Positions 55,985 through 64,000 of a DNA stretch of 64,000 nt are shown piece after piece. Source of the stretch: Thinopyrum elongatum (lineage: Eukaryota > Streptophyta > Magnoliopsida > Poales > Poaceae). The notes below the pieces were generated by a model, which was not told the origin of the DNA, did not search any database, and was given only the letters and a program-made list of their open reading frames with translations. Positions within the stretch are counted from its first letter, which is position 1; the number at the start of each line of letters is the position of its first letter. The stretch covers positions 214,154,070-214,218,069 of the forward strand of contig CM022299.1 in assembly GCA_011799875.1 (NCBI GenBank). The letters are read 5' to 3'. The position numbers and the translations under genes were made by a program.

Positions 55985-56874
55985 TGTCGGCGTTCTAGGA
56001 ACTAGGGTACCCAGACTTGCCTGCCTGCGGCCCACGGCGTGGCTCCATCGACGGCCTGGTACGGCCCATCTTCAGCACCAGCAAGACAAGACCCTCACGA
56101 GGGGCCAAGCCTTGCGAGGCGGATGACGCCAAGACCTCCGGAGGGAGCGGCCCCCTTGGGCCGACTCCTGAGGAGCAGAGATTCCTATGCAAGTACCCAC
56201 CTCATGAGGTTGAGGTGACGCAAGCCATGACGACCAAGGCCAGGCGGGCGCCAGTGGGCGCAGTGCAGCAGGTTTCCTCTTTGGTGCTAAGGAGGCGAGC
56301 GCAGGCGCGGGGTCCCGAGGAATCAGCCAAAGGTTTTCATTCCCATGCAACAAGACCAAGACCGCCAGGACGGCAGGACGGATGTCATCGTCGAGCCCAC
56401 CATGGCGTCACGACCAGAAGCTTTGCAGGCGAAGACCACCTTTCATCAGGATAAGATGTACTACTTGTCCCCCTTCAAACTTGGCCACTATGGGATCCCT
56501 TCCCGCCTTCGTTTTGGAGGAAGAGGACCGAGGCCACTATAAATATAGCTTAGCCACCACCATAGGAGGGGATCCGGAATCCGATCCAAACCCTCACTAG
56601 CTTCCACCTACATAAGAACATGCCTCCTGAGGTTGTTCTTCCTCTGTACTGGTTCATCCTCAATCCCCTCACGAGGCTAATCCACCCCAAAGCAGGAGTA
56701 GGGTCTTACACCGCAAGGTGGCCCGAACCTAGGTAAACTGCCGTGTCCATTTCCTTTCCCATTCATCGAGCTCGACCGTGGGGGCGACGAATCGGTTGGC
56801 CGGAGAGGTTGAGTTCTTTGCACACGCCCCAGTGTTCGAACCTCCTTTGGGTCAGCGGAGCCCTGAATCCGACA
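55985..56874 (+). mobile_element. Solo LTR (890 bp) in gene P
   Basis: TGTCGGCGTTCT at the left, GAATCCGACA at the right, flanked by TACAT on both sides (55,980-55,984 and 56,875-56,879). There is no interior. Ends TGTCGG/CCGACA resemble the Gypsy LTRs elsewhere in the window. Confidence 0.88.
56538..56545 (+). promoter_or_regulatory. TATA box in solo LTR
   Basis: CACTATAAATATAGC gives a plus-strand core promoter inside the solo LTR, pointing toward the downstream gene P exons. Confidence 0.55.
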
Positions 56875-57101
56875 TACATTACTGCCCACAAGAACAAACT
56901 AACTTCAGCTCAGAAGGACTCACGGGTCTCCATCTTTGTTGCTGTGATGGCCAATACAATGTTGCTTTAGGATTCTTTCCGGTGAGTTCCATTTTTTTAA
57001 ATGTGTGCTCTGCATGGATCATGTAGGTTGCCTGTTTAAACTGCCAATTAATAGTACAGTTTGCTTTATACTAATCACTTTTTTTGTATTTATGCAAACA
57101 G

Positions 57102-57373
57102 GGGTGCTCAGCTTGATTCCAATGGGAACTGCACAAAATGTTCTCGAATACATCGAATATTCTCGAATCATTCATTTCCACCACAAGAAAGGAGGTGCCG
57201 ATATGTTCAAGGTGTTGCAACATATAAAGGCGAAATCATACAAGCTACGCGCGAATTTGGTTGATTTTGGTGGAACTGCACAAAAACAACAGCTGGTTTA
57301 TTTAGCACGAGGTGCCATGTCAATGTCCGAATTGATGGCAAACCCTGCCCATTACACAATCGTAGGCATTTGA
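57102..57373 (+). pseudogene. gene P, last visible GTAQ-type exon
   Basis: After TATGCAAACAG the frame reads SLIPMGTAQNVLEYIEYSRI, then KSYKLRANLVDFGGTAQKQQ and a stop at 57,371. It thus holds two GTAQ boxes. Downstream, three copies of GCATTTGA(C/T)ATTTTGGAATGGG (57,367-57,520) are repeats of the tail. Confidence 0.4.
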
Positions 57374-57710
57374 TATTTTGGAATGGGGAAACCTTGTCAA
57401 AGTTTGCTCATTGATGTACACAAAACAACACGCATTTGACATTTTGGAATGGGACAACCTTGTCAAATTTTGCTCATTGATGTTAGCAAGAAGACATGCG
57501 TTTGATATTTTTGAATGGGACGCCCTTTGCTGTCAGCAGCATCGATCGATTTTTCTTTATTCTTTAGTTGTGAAGTAAATATTGGCTCTGACATGTGAAT
57601 CGCTGAGATGCATAATCATCGGTTGTTTTGAATGTTCTCTATGAATTGCCAGGCCTGTGTGTTTGATTGCAATGTACAGGAACGCTAAAAAGCTGCTCAA
57701 ACTTTTTGTA

Positions 57711-57867
57711 CTCCCTCTGTTCCTTTTTACTTCGCATATTAGATTTCTTTCAAGTCAGTTGATTTTACATTGTGAATGTTGATACTTTTTTCTATAAGAT
57801 TGGTCAAAGTAGAGATACTTTGACTTCAGACAAAACTTATATGCAGACTAAAAAGGAACGGAGGGAG
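57711..57867. mobile_element. Stowaway MITE, 157 bp (Thalos-like)
   Basis: CTCCCTCTGTTCCTTTTTAC at the left, AAAAAGGAACGGAGGGAG at the right, TA on both sides, and the internal block TTGGTCAAAGTAGAGATACT. The name is from memory. Confidence 0.9.
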
Positions 57868-58299
57868 TACGTGTGAAACTACTGCAAACAAGGTGATCAC
57901 CCTGGGAATAATGCTAGTACATATTGTTTTGCATGTTCATCCAATGCCAGTGATACAAGAATTCGAACTAATCAAACTAAATTCATTCATACACGACCGG
58001 ATTTCATATAAACATGCCGGATTTCATTACATTTCATACATTCTTCAACTAAAAAGGGGTGCGCTGGAGGTATAATTAATTAACCGAAGCTACCCACCAT
58101 GTCTGGCTGAGCCGAACAGAAGCTTCTTCTCCAGCACAGCTCTTCGACTCCACATCACCGCCAAGAAGCTAATCGGCCGTCAATGGTCAACCCGCCAAGC
58201 TTGGCTTCAACCGGAGGGTAGCAGCGGTGGCCTTAATTGGACCCGAGCGGCGGCGACCTACCATGTTCTACTCTTCCTCGTTTTCTGTGTGGTGCGGCC

Positions 58300-58670
58300 T
58301 CGTTGGCAGCGGGGCGGGGCCTCGACGGAGCCGGCGATGTCCTCTGTCTCATTGCCAGCGGGGCGGCGCCTCGGTGGAGCGGGGGAAATCCTTCCCCTCA
58401 TTGCCGGCAGGGCGGGCCCTCGGCGGAGCTAGCGATGTCCTCTGCCTCATTGTTGGCGGGGTGGGGCCTCGCCGAAGCCGGCGAAGTCCTCTGCCTCGGT
58501 GCCGGCGGGGCGGAGCCGGCGATGTCCTCTGCCTCATTGTTGGCGGGGCGGGGCCTCGGCGGAGCAGGGCCTCGCCGAAGCCGGCGAAGTCCTCCGCCTC
58601 GGTGCCGGCGGGACGGTGCCTCGGCGGAGCCGGCATTGTCCTCTGCCTCGTCGTCGGTCTCGACAAACAG
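58300..58670. repeat. GC-rich degenerate minisatellite
   Basis: Repeats of GGAGCCGGCGATGTCCTCTG and GCCGGCGGGGCGGGGCCTCG, unit about 42-45 bp, overlapping the C-terminal part of the minus-strand ORF and extending past its stop. Confidence 0.7.
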
Positions 58671-59138
58671 CGCCTCGCCCGCTTCATCGTCCTCTTTGTA
58701 GGTGGCCGCAACCTCCGCCACCCGCATGTGGTACCGCCAGCGCACGAGGCGGCTCTCGCGGGTGGAGCAGTACGACTTGAGCAGCGCCTCCTGCTCCGCC
58801 CGCTCTGCGGCGATCTGCTCCTCCGCCTGCAGGTGCTCCTGGAGGAGATGGTGGTTGTAGGCGGCGTCGGCCTGCGCCTCCTGGAACTGCTCCTCACGCT
58901 TCTGCCTCACTGTGTCCATGTATTGGGCACGGGCCTCGTCGATGGTCATGGTGCAATGCACCAGCGAGGATGGCGCGGAGGAGGGGGTTGGCGCCGAATC
59001 GTCGACTACCACGTTCTCCATTGGGACGTCGTCGTCCTCCGGCTGCCTGCCGGCCAGCCAGTCGGCAGCAATGGCTGCCATCTCCTTCTGGTCTATCGTT
59101 TGCCCGTCCCGAAGAGCGCTGGAGCACGAGGAAGCCAT
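58398..59138 (-). CDS. Hypothetical protein, 246 aa, Glu/Ala-rich helical
   Basis: The ATG at 59,138 (MASSCSSALRDGQTIDQKEM) is preferred over upstream non-ATG codons because a TATA box (TATATAAA, 59,211-59,218) lies 73 bp before it. Residues ~60-170 are a long amphipathic helix (EARAQYMDTVRQKREEQFQE, LLQEHLQAEEQIAAERAEQE) followed by a basic RLVRWRYHMRVAEVAATYKE segment and an acidic tail. After residue ~180 the frame enters a GC-rich minisatellite (SAEAPSRRHRGG, NEAEDIAGSA) that probably replaced the natural end. I recall similar uncharacterised Triticeae proteins without a known domain. Its place beside CACTA subterminal repeats suggests an accessory transposon gene, but a captured host gene is possible. 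Confidence 0.5.
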   Translation of the reverse strand: MASSCSSALRDGQTIDQKEMAAIAADWLAGRQPEDDDVPMENVVVDDSAPTPSSAPSSLVHCTMTIDEARAQYMDTVRQKREEQFQEAQADAAYNHHLLQEHLQAEEQIAAERAEQEALLKSYCSTRESRLVRWRYHMRVAEVAATYKEDDEAGEALFVETDDEAEDNAGSAEAPSRRHRGGGLRRLRRGPAPPRPRPANNEAEDIAGSAPPAPRQRTSPASARPHPANNEAEDIASSAEGPPCRQ

Positions 59139-59210
59139 GGTGGGTAGTAGTGGTGTGGACAAGAGAAAGGGAACGGAGGCGGATGACTGTGGCTATGGCC
59201 GGCGCAGCAG

Positions 59211-59218
59211 TTTATATA
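59211..59218 (-). promoter_or_regulatory. TATA box of the 58,398-59,138 gene
   Basis: The minus strand reads GCTATATAAACTGC, which places transcription start near 59,180. Confidence 0.6.
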
Positions 59219-59526
59219 GCAATGGTGGGCGGCAGAGGGGCGGATGGGTGGCGCCGGAGTAGCCGCCTCGGCAACTGCGTATCATTAATGTGGGCGACAG
59301 ACGGACGGACGGATGGCACTTGTGTCGTTTGAACACGGAGCAACCGCCTGCACCGGGAAGCGGCGCTGGTGGCGCTGACCGTTTAGGGCGGAAAGTGCGC
59401 GCGGGCGAGGGAGGCGGTCTAGGTGGGCCAGGGCGGTCAGACTCGTGCTTGGCAGCGGTCCGGTCCAGCAGCCGGACATGCTAGCTCGCGAGCGAGCTCG
59501 CCGAGCTGAGCGACGACAATCAGACG

Positions 59527-59835
59527 ATGGACGTGGCTTCCGACCAGGAGCCGGCACCACCACCCAAGCTGGTTCATGCTGTGTTCACCATAGAGCAGGT
59601 GCGGCCGCACTTCGACACCCTAATGGCGGAAGAGCTACCAGCGCAGGAGGACCTGTGCTGCAACCTCCGTCTCCTCAACCAGCACCGGCTCGCGGAAGGA
59701 CGAATTGCCGGCGAACAAGCGAACGACAATGCCGTCGCGGACATGTGGCCCTATGATCCTGGCTTCCTGAATGAGCAGCGGGCGCTGTATCACACCATCC
59801 GTAGGGCCCGCGAGGCCCTCTCTGTCGTCCTTTGA
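59527..59835 (+). CDS. Hypothetical protein, 102 aa
   Basis: ATG at 59,527 (MDVASDQEPAPPPKLVHAVF), TGA at 59,833. Visible features are FTIEQVRPHFDTLMAEEL, a helical LRLLNQHRLAEGRIAGEQAN and a C-terminal WPYDPGFLNEQRALYHTIRR. Amino-acid use looks like a real protein, not a shadow frame. No domain recognised. It is transcribed away from the 58,398-59,138 gene with 388 bp between the two start codons, so the pair may share a promoter region. Confidence 0.45.
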   Translation: MDVASDQEPAPPPKLVHAVFTIEQVRPHFDTLMAEELPAQEDLCCNLRLLNQHRLAEGRIAGEQANDNAVADMWPYDPGFLNEQRALYHTIRRAREALSVVL

Positions 59836-60798
59836 GTTGTTGCGCTCGTCGTGGCGCCGCCGTCTCGCGTTGTCAACATGGTCAACGAACATGAGGAATC
59901 AGGAGATGACTTTAATTGGAGAGGATGACAGTGGATCCCACCAGGGCCATAGCCGCACGTACGCAAGTGCCTCCTTATTAGTATATACAACTATAATTTT
60001 TTTTGCTTCCTCCTGGTTTCCTAACATCATGGTCCCACACCATTGTCAACCTATATAGTCAATAAACGAGATAATTGCACAAGGAGCGGCCGACAGTTGG
60101 GACCCAACAGCTCGAGCAGTATTTGTGTTTTTGAGGTGTGAGCAGAGTTTTTCTTGAGCGATGTTTTTGTTGTTGTTCAGAGGAGCAGGGTATCAACTGG
60201 GCGGGCTGTGGCCCGTCTGGCCTAGGCTATTATTTTATGTCGACCAAATATCCAGCCCAGATATTAATATTTAAATGTGAAAATGGCTAGCCCAGCTATT
60301 CTTTTTTGGAGAATACCCAACCTAGGTCAACTTGTTATTCTCCGGGCCGCATTAGACTTGCCAAGAAAATGGGCTTTAAGAAATAATAAATGGGCTGTAA
60401 TTAAAAAAAATTGGCTATAAATATAAAAAACGCACCGAACAGGTACATTTTTTAATTCTTCTAAAAAAAGGTACATTTTTTAATTTCATTACTTGTTGCG
60501 CACGCAAAATTTCGTTGGATTTTTACTTAATAAAAATTTATTTTGAAATTATATTTAATCTGACTCTAAATTTCGAGTTAAAAAATATTTTGGATCCCAT
60601 CAAAATGTTGGAAATTTTGTTGAATTTTTTTGAGCAGTTGGCTGAAATTGTTAACAAAGTCCTGGCTAGAAAATGGGCTGTAATTTTAACAAACAGTAAA
60701 TGGGCTGAGTAAATTCCATTAGAATTAAAAAATGGGCTGTACATTATAACAAATCACAAATGGGCTATATGTTATCTGCCACAGATGTGATGGTCACT

Positions 60799-62290
60799 TG
60801 TGGGCCTACTAAGTTGACGCGTACGCAAGCCTTTGTCAACTTATAGTCAACACACGATTCTATTAGCAGTGGCCGTTGGATGTCCATCGAACGGCTGTGG
60901 TGCTTCTTCAATCTCGGATATTCATGCTTCAGCTGCCCAAATCACCACCAGCGGTACCGCCTTCTACCGCCTCCCGTGGCTGGCTGTGCTACCATGCAGG
61001 CCTCACCGACCCACCCTACTCCCATCGCCGTCTAGGCCATTCCTCTACTCACCAACACCTCCTGTTATTCTCCGACGACGACAGCCTCGCACCGCAGCCG
61101 AACCAGTGAACCCTCGTACTCCCCTCCGCGTGGGCATCTCCTGTTGTGTCTTCGCCGGCTCCGGGTCGTTCCCTTCCTAGGCCTCGCCATCGTCCACCGC
61201 GTTGGTTCTCTCGGTGCGGCGTGATCAACTTTGTCAACAAACGACAGCCATCGGAAGAGGCATGAACATGGAGTGGCTGACAGTAGGGACCCGCATGGCC
61301 CGCACGCGAGCAAGTCCCTCCTTATTATGCAAAAACAAATGATTTCTCCCCCTGACAGGTTTGAGCCACCAGCTACATCTTCGCACACAGGGAAGTGTTT
61401 CCTTTATTACGTGGAAAAAAGTTACCTCTCCCTGACAGCTGGGACCCATCAGCTTTATTATGATCCATTTCGCGAAAATATAGATTGTACCAAAGATGCT
61501 AAATTGTTTTCTTTTTATTCTAACTCGAAAAAGAAGAAATTAAAAAACCCAGAAAACATCTTCGCACGCAAGGAAGTGCACCTTATTACGAGCAAAAAAA
61601 TAATTCCCCCTGCTAGCTGGGACCCACCAGATTTGGAGGCTAACTTGTGGGCCAACTAAGTTGACGCGTACGGGCTTTGTCAACTTAGTCAAAACGATTC
61701 TAGCTGCACTAACCGTTGGATGTTAAATCAACGGCCGTGCTGCGTCTTCAACCTCTGGTCTTCTTGCTCCAGCCGCCCAAACCAGGCCCGCCATACCGCC
61801 TGCTCCAGCCTCCCGTGGGCGGCTGTGCTGCCGTGCAGGCCTCACGGACTGACCATACTACGACTGGTCAGACCTTCCCTCTACTCACCCACAACCCCTG
61901 TTATTCTCCGGCGACGGCGGACTTACGCCGCAGCCGAACCAGTGAACCCTTGTACTCCCCTCCGCGTGGGCATCCACCCGCCTCGTCTTCTCTGGCTCCT
62001 CGTCGTTCCCTTCCTAGGCCTTGTCGTCGTCCACCGCCTTGATGCTCTCGGCGCCTCGTGGTTAATGAGGTCAATGAACGACAGCCATTGGAAGTGGACT
62101 TTAGGCTGTGAGGCTGACAGCTGGACCCACCAGCTACATCTTCGAAACCAAGGAAGTGCCTCCTTATTACTTGCAAAATAAAAATGATTCCTCCCCCTGA
62201 CAGTTGGGACCCACCAGCTATATCTTCGCACGCAAGGAAGTGCATCCTTATCCTCCCTGACAACTGGGACCCACCCGGTCGAAGCGTACG
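60799..62290. repeat. 847 bp direct repeat, ~1.8 copies
   Basis: Copies begin TGTGGGCC.ACTAAGTTGACG at 60,799 and 61,646. Both run through GTCAACTTA, CCGTTGGATGT, CTGTTATTCTCCG, CAGCCGAACCAGTGAACCC and CCTCCGCGTGGGCATC to CCTTCCTAGGCCT. Short sub-repeats CTGACAG.TGGGACCCACCAG with CTTCGCACRCA.GGAAGTG fill the ends. Confidence 0.8.
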
Positions 62291-62636
62291 TAGCGTTGTC
62301 GCGAACGTGTACGTACATACTGGTCAATCGGTCTCTCTGCAATGATGAACCATGGCCGAGCAAGTAGCGGCATGTGTAGTAGTAGACGATGTCAAGTTGG
62401 CGGCGGAGGAAGACTCGGCATGCCCCCGACGTAGCAGTTCAGGCAGTCCCTTCTAAACTGTGTACACGTACGTACAGCCAGATGCCAAAAAATACGGCCA
62501 TGTACGTACATACGTGCGGGGTCTCGAATGCCTACTCGCGCATACGTACGGCCAGGGCTCATGTACATGGAGAGGCAGCGGACGGCAGCAACGGCGTCAT
62601 GTTCATCGGGAGCCAACCGGCTTGGACGGAACAGCC

Positions 62637-62880
62637 GAAACGAGGTCTGGCGTACCGCAGAACGGAGGAAACAGGCCTTCTGTTCGACCGCGTACGGTCG
62701 AAACGGGGTCCTGTTCATCGGGAAGGGTCTGGCGTACCGCAAAACGGAGGAAACGGACTTGTGTTGGAGTGCCTACGGTTGAAACGGGGTCCTGTTGATC
62801 GGGAAGGGTGTGGCGTACCGCAAAACGGAGGAAACGGACTTGTGTTGGAGCGCCTACGGTCGAAACGGGGTCCTGTTCAT
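62637..62880. repeat. 81 bp tandem repeat, ~3 copies
   Basis: GAAACGGGGTCCTGTT recurs at 62,700, 62,781 and 62,862, exactly 81 bp apart, with TGGCGTACCGCAAAACGGAG in between; an older copy precedes. Because 81 is a multiple of 3 it gives long repeated frames on both strands, which I do not regard as genes. Confidence 0.9.
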
Positions 62881-63220
62881 CCACCGTCTACTGCCTCGCT
62901 CCAGCCTCCACGAGTTACTGTTCATCCACCGTCGACCTCCTCCAGCCTCCACGGGCTACTGTTCATCCAGCCTCCACCGGCTGCTGTTCATAGAGCCTCC
63001 ACGGGGTCCTTCTCATCCACCCCCAACCGGCTGGGCTGCGGCGGCCTCCTCGGGGTCCTGTTCATCCAGCGGCAATGGCCTACTACCATGGGGTCCTGTC
63101 CATCCAACCCCCACCGGGAACTGTTCATCCACAGCCAACCAACCGGCTCGACTCACCACGTCTTGCCTCGTTCTACGTACCGCACGCACGGTAGCAACGG
63201 TCACTGTTCATCGAGTGGCA
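62874..63220. repeat. CTGTTCATCC repeat cluster
   Basis: About ten CTGTTCATCC/G units in 350 bp, mixed with CCAGCCTCCACGGGCTA blocks, within the CACTA subterminal region. Confidence 0.8.
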
Positions 63221-63284
63221 ACCCAACACCGGCTGGCTACATCTCGCACAGGGGCTCGATCGGCTTCAGTAAGCAGCAGCAGTG

Positions 63285-63427
63285 ATCGATCGCTCTGGTT
63301 CAGTTAGCAGCAGCAGCGAAGGAATCGCTCGGGTTCAGTCAGCAGCGAATGAATCGCTCGGGTTCAGTTAATAGCCAAGGGATCGATCGCTCGGGTTCAG
63401 TAACGTGCGATCGCTCGGGTTCAGTTA
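63285..63427. repeat. CGCTCGGGTTCAGT repeat cluster
   Basis: Five units of ATCGCTCGGGTTCAGT with spacers of about 10-20 bp, near the CACTA terminus. Confidence 0.8.
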
Positions 63428-63770
63428 GCCAACGCCTCGCACATACGCGCATACACGAGAGAAATGCGGAAACCTCCATGCATCGCTCGGCCCCGACCAC
63501 CCACCGTAACCGGGAACTCCCCGATATTTTCCTCGCCCTCGCTTCTACCATGATTTTTCCGTCATGGACGGCCCAAAGAATGTCATGTAGCTGCGTCTCT
63601 GGCCTACCCAGGACGAAAAGCCCATTTTCTATCATGATTTTTTGTCATAGAAGTAGGAGCCCACCACATCTATGATGATACCGGGTTTTGTCATAATTAT
63701 CGTCATAGAAGTGTCATAAGCATGACAGAAAAAAATTCGTTCGGCCCAAAATGTCACGAATGTGTCTTTT

Positions 63771-63779
63771 TTTGTAGTG
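63771..63779 (-). repeat. CACTA terminal inverted repeat (one end)
   Basis: CACTACAAA on the minus strand. The three bases after it, GCA (63,780-63,782), are the expected 3 bp TSD; the partner is not in the window. Confidence 0.7.
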
Positions 63780-64000
63780 GCATCCGTTGCATGGCAATCC
63801 CTACTCACTTGCATCGATATCAATTGATGGGCATCTCCATAGCCCATTAATTTGCCTAGTTGATGTGAGACTTTCTCCTTATTTTTGTCTTCTCCACAAC
63901 CACCATATTCTATTCCACCTATAGTGCTATATCCATGGCTCACGCTCATGTATTGCGTGAAAGTTGAAAAAGTTTGAGAACACCAAAAGTATGAAACAAT
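63780..64000 (+). mobile_element. Flanking sequence, probably the 3' part of another Gypsy element
   Basis: No gene. From memory, GATGGGCATCTCCATAGCCC and TATATCCATGGCTCACGCTC occur in the 3' non-coding part of abundant Triticeae Gypsy elements. If so, the CACTA transposon inserted into it. Confidence 0.35.

Larger units (their letters stand above)
55898..56981 (+). pseudogene. gene P, exon split by a solo LTR
   Basis: The acceptor CAAATAG precedes DAAFSCSLAFAQQDRPLHIR. The frame enters the solo LTR at 55,985 and resumes after it at 56,875. Removing the LTR and one TACAT copy leaves a continuous frame across the join (KDGYITAHKNK...SRVSIFVAVM), ending in a TAG near 56,968 with a donor CCG/GTGAGT just after. 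That the frame is open across the insertion supports a formerly coding exon. Confidence 0.4.
59836..63779. mobile_element. CACTA-type subterminal region ending at the terminal inverted repeat
   Basis: The right end, 63,771-63,779, read on the minus strand is CACTACAAA followed by AAAAGACACATTCGTGACAT, the typical start of a Triticeae CACTA transposon. The 4 kb inside it are dense in repeats with no convincing gene: AAATGGGCTGTA-type repeats (60,360-60,770), an 847 bp duplication, CCCTGACAG.TGGGACCCACC units, an 81 bp tandem repeat, CTGTTCATCC units and CGCTCGGGTTCAGT units. Subterminal repeats are where CACTA transposase binds in En/Spm-type elements. The other end is not in the window. Confidence 0.7.

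Noticed and set aside
62389..63307. 298 aa and 170 aa plus-strand frames near the CACTA end
   Set aside because: They follow the 81 bp tandem repeat (27 codons) and CTGTTCATCC repeats; open frames occur on both strands and no domain is visible.

Overview
The window is plant DNA from a large, repeat-rich grass genome, most likely a Triticeae species (wheat, Aegilops or a relative). It holds Tat-type and Athila-type Ty3/Gypsy retrotransposons, solo LTRs, Stowaway MITEs with CTCCCTCCGT ends, and a CACTA-type transposon end. The clade assignment rests on remembered family features, not on a search. I see no bacterial-style operon, no CRISPR array, no rRNA or tRNA gene and no clearly intact host gene. 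Almost everything is transposon nested in transposon.

Layout. (1) 1-937 and 23,285-31,000 hold exons of an unrecognised, decayed minus-strand gene ('gene M') with duplicated exons. (2) 938-23,284 is a nest inside it. RLG-2, a degraded Tat-like Gypsy element that lost its pol and right end, is split in its LTR by RLG-1 (1,117-15,033). RLG-1 is a complete 13.9 kb Tat-type element on the minus strand with matching LTRs, a TGGAT target duplication, gag-protease-RT-RNaseH-archaeal-type RNaseH-integrase, and a spliced gene on the opposite strand. A solo LTR (18,737-20,403) interrupts the equivalent opposite-strand gene of RLG-2, and an unpaired LTR (~21.6-23.28 kb) closes the nest. (3) RLG-3 (26,623-30,646) is a 4 kb Tat-type derivative without gag or pol, inserted in gene M with a CCGAG duplication. 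(4) 31.0-35.4 kb is non-coding, pyrimidine-rich and rich in tandem repeats. (5) At 35.4 kb a TATA box starts an unrecognised plus-strand gene ('gene P'), whose further exons appear at 55.3-57.4 kb. (6) Between them lies a 17 kb Athila-type nest (37,317-54,564): a 5'-truncated copy A, an LTR, a copy B with gag-pol, a partial tandem copy C joined at a 4 bp microhomology, and a final LTR. (7) A solo LTR (55,985-56,874) sits inside a gene P exon. (8) 58.4-59.8 kb has a divergent pair of small ORFs, the minus one with a good TATA box. (9) 59.8-63.78 kb is a block of subterminal repeats ending at 63,779 in an inverted CACTACAAA terminus. The last 220 bp look like the 3' part of another retrotransposon.

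How it fits together. My reading, which is inference, is that the non-nested parts (1-937, 23.3-26.6, 30.7-37.3 and 54.6-63.8 kb) form one large CACTA-type transposon carrying genes M and P, whose other end lies left of position 1. It later collected the Gypsy insertions. RLG-1 is the youngest full element by LTR divergence (about 6 substitutions in 1,013 bp by eye), the Athila LTRs differ at about 1%, and the RLG-3 LTRs at nearly 4%. No autonomous element looks intact: every polyprotein has in-frame stops or frameshifts.
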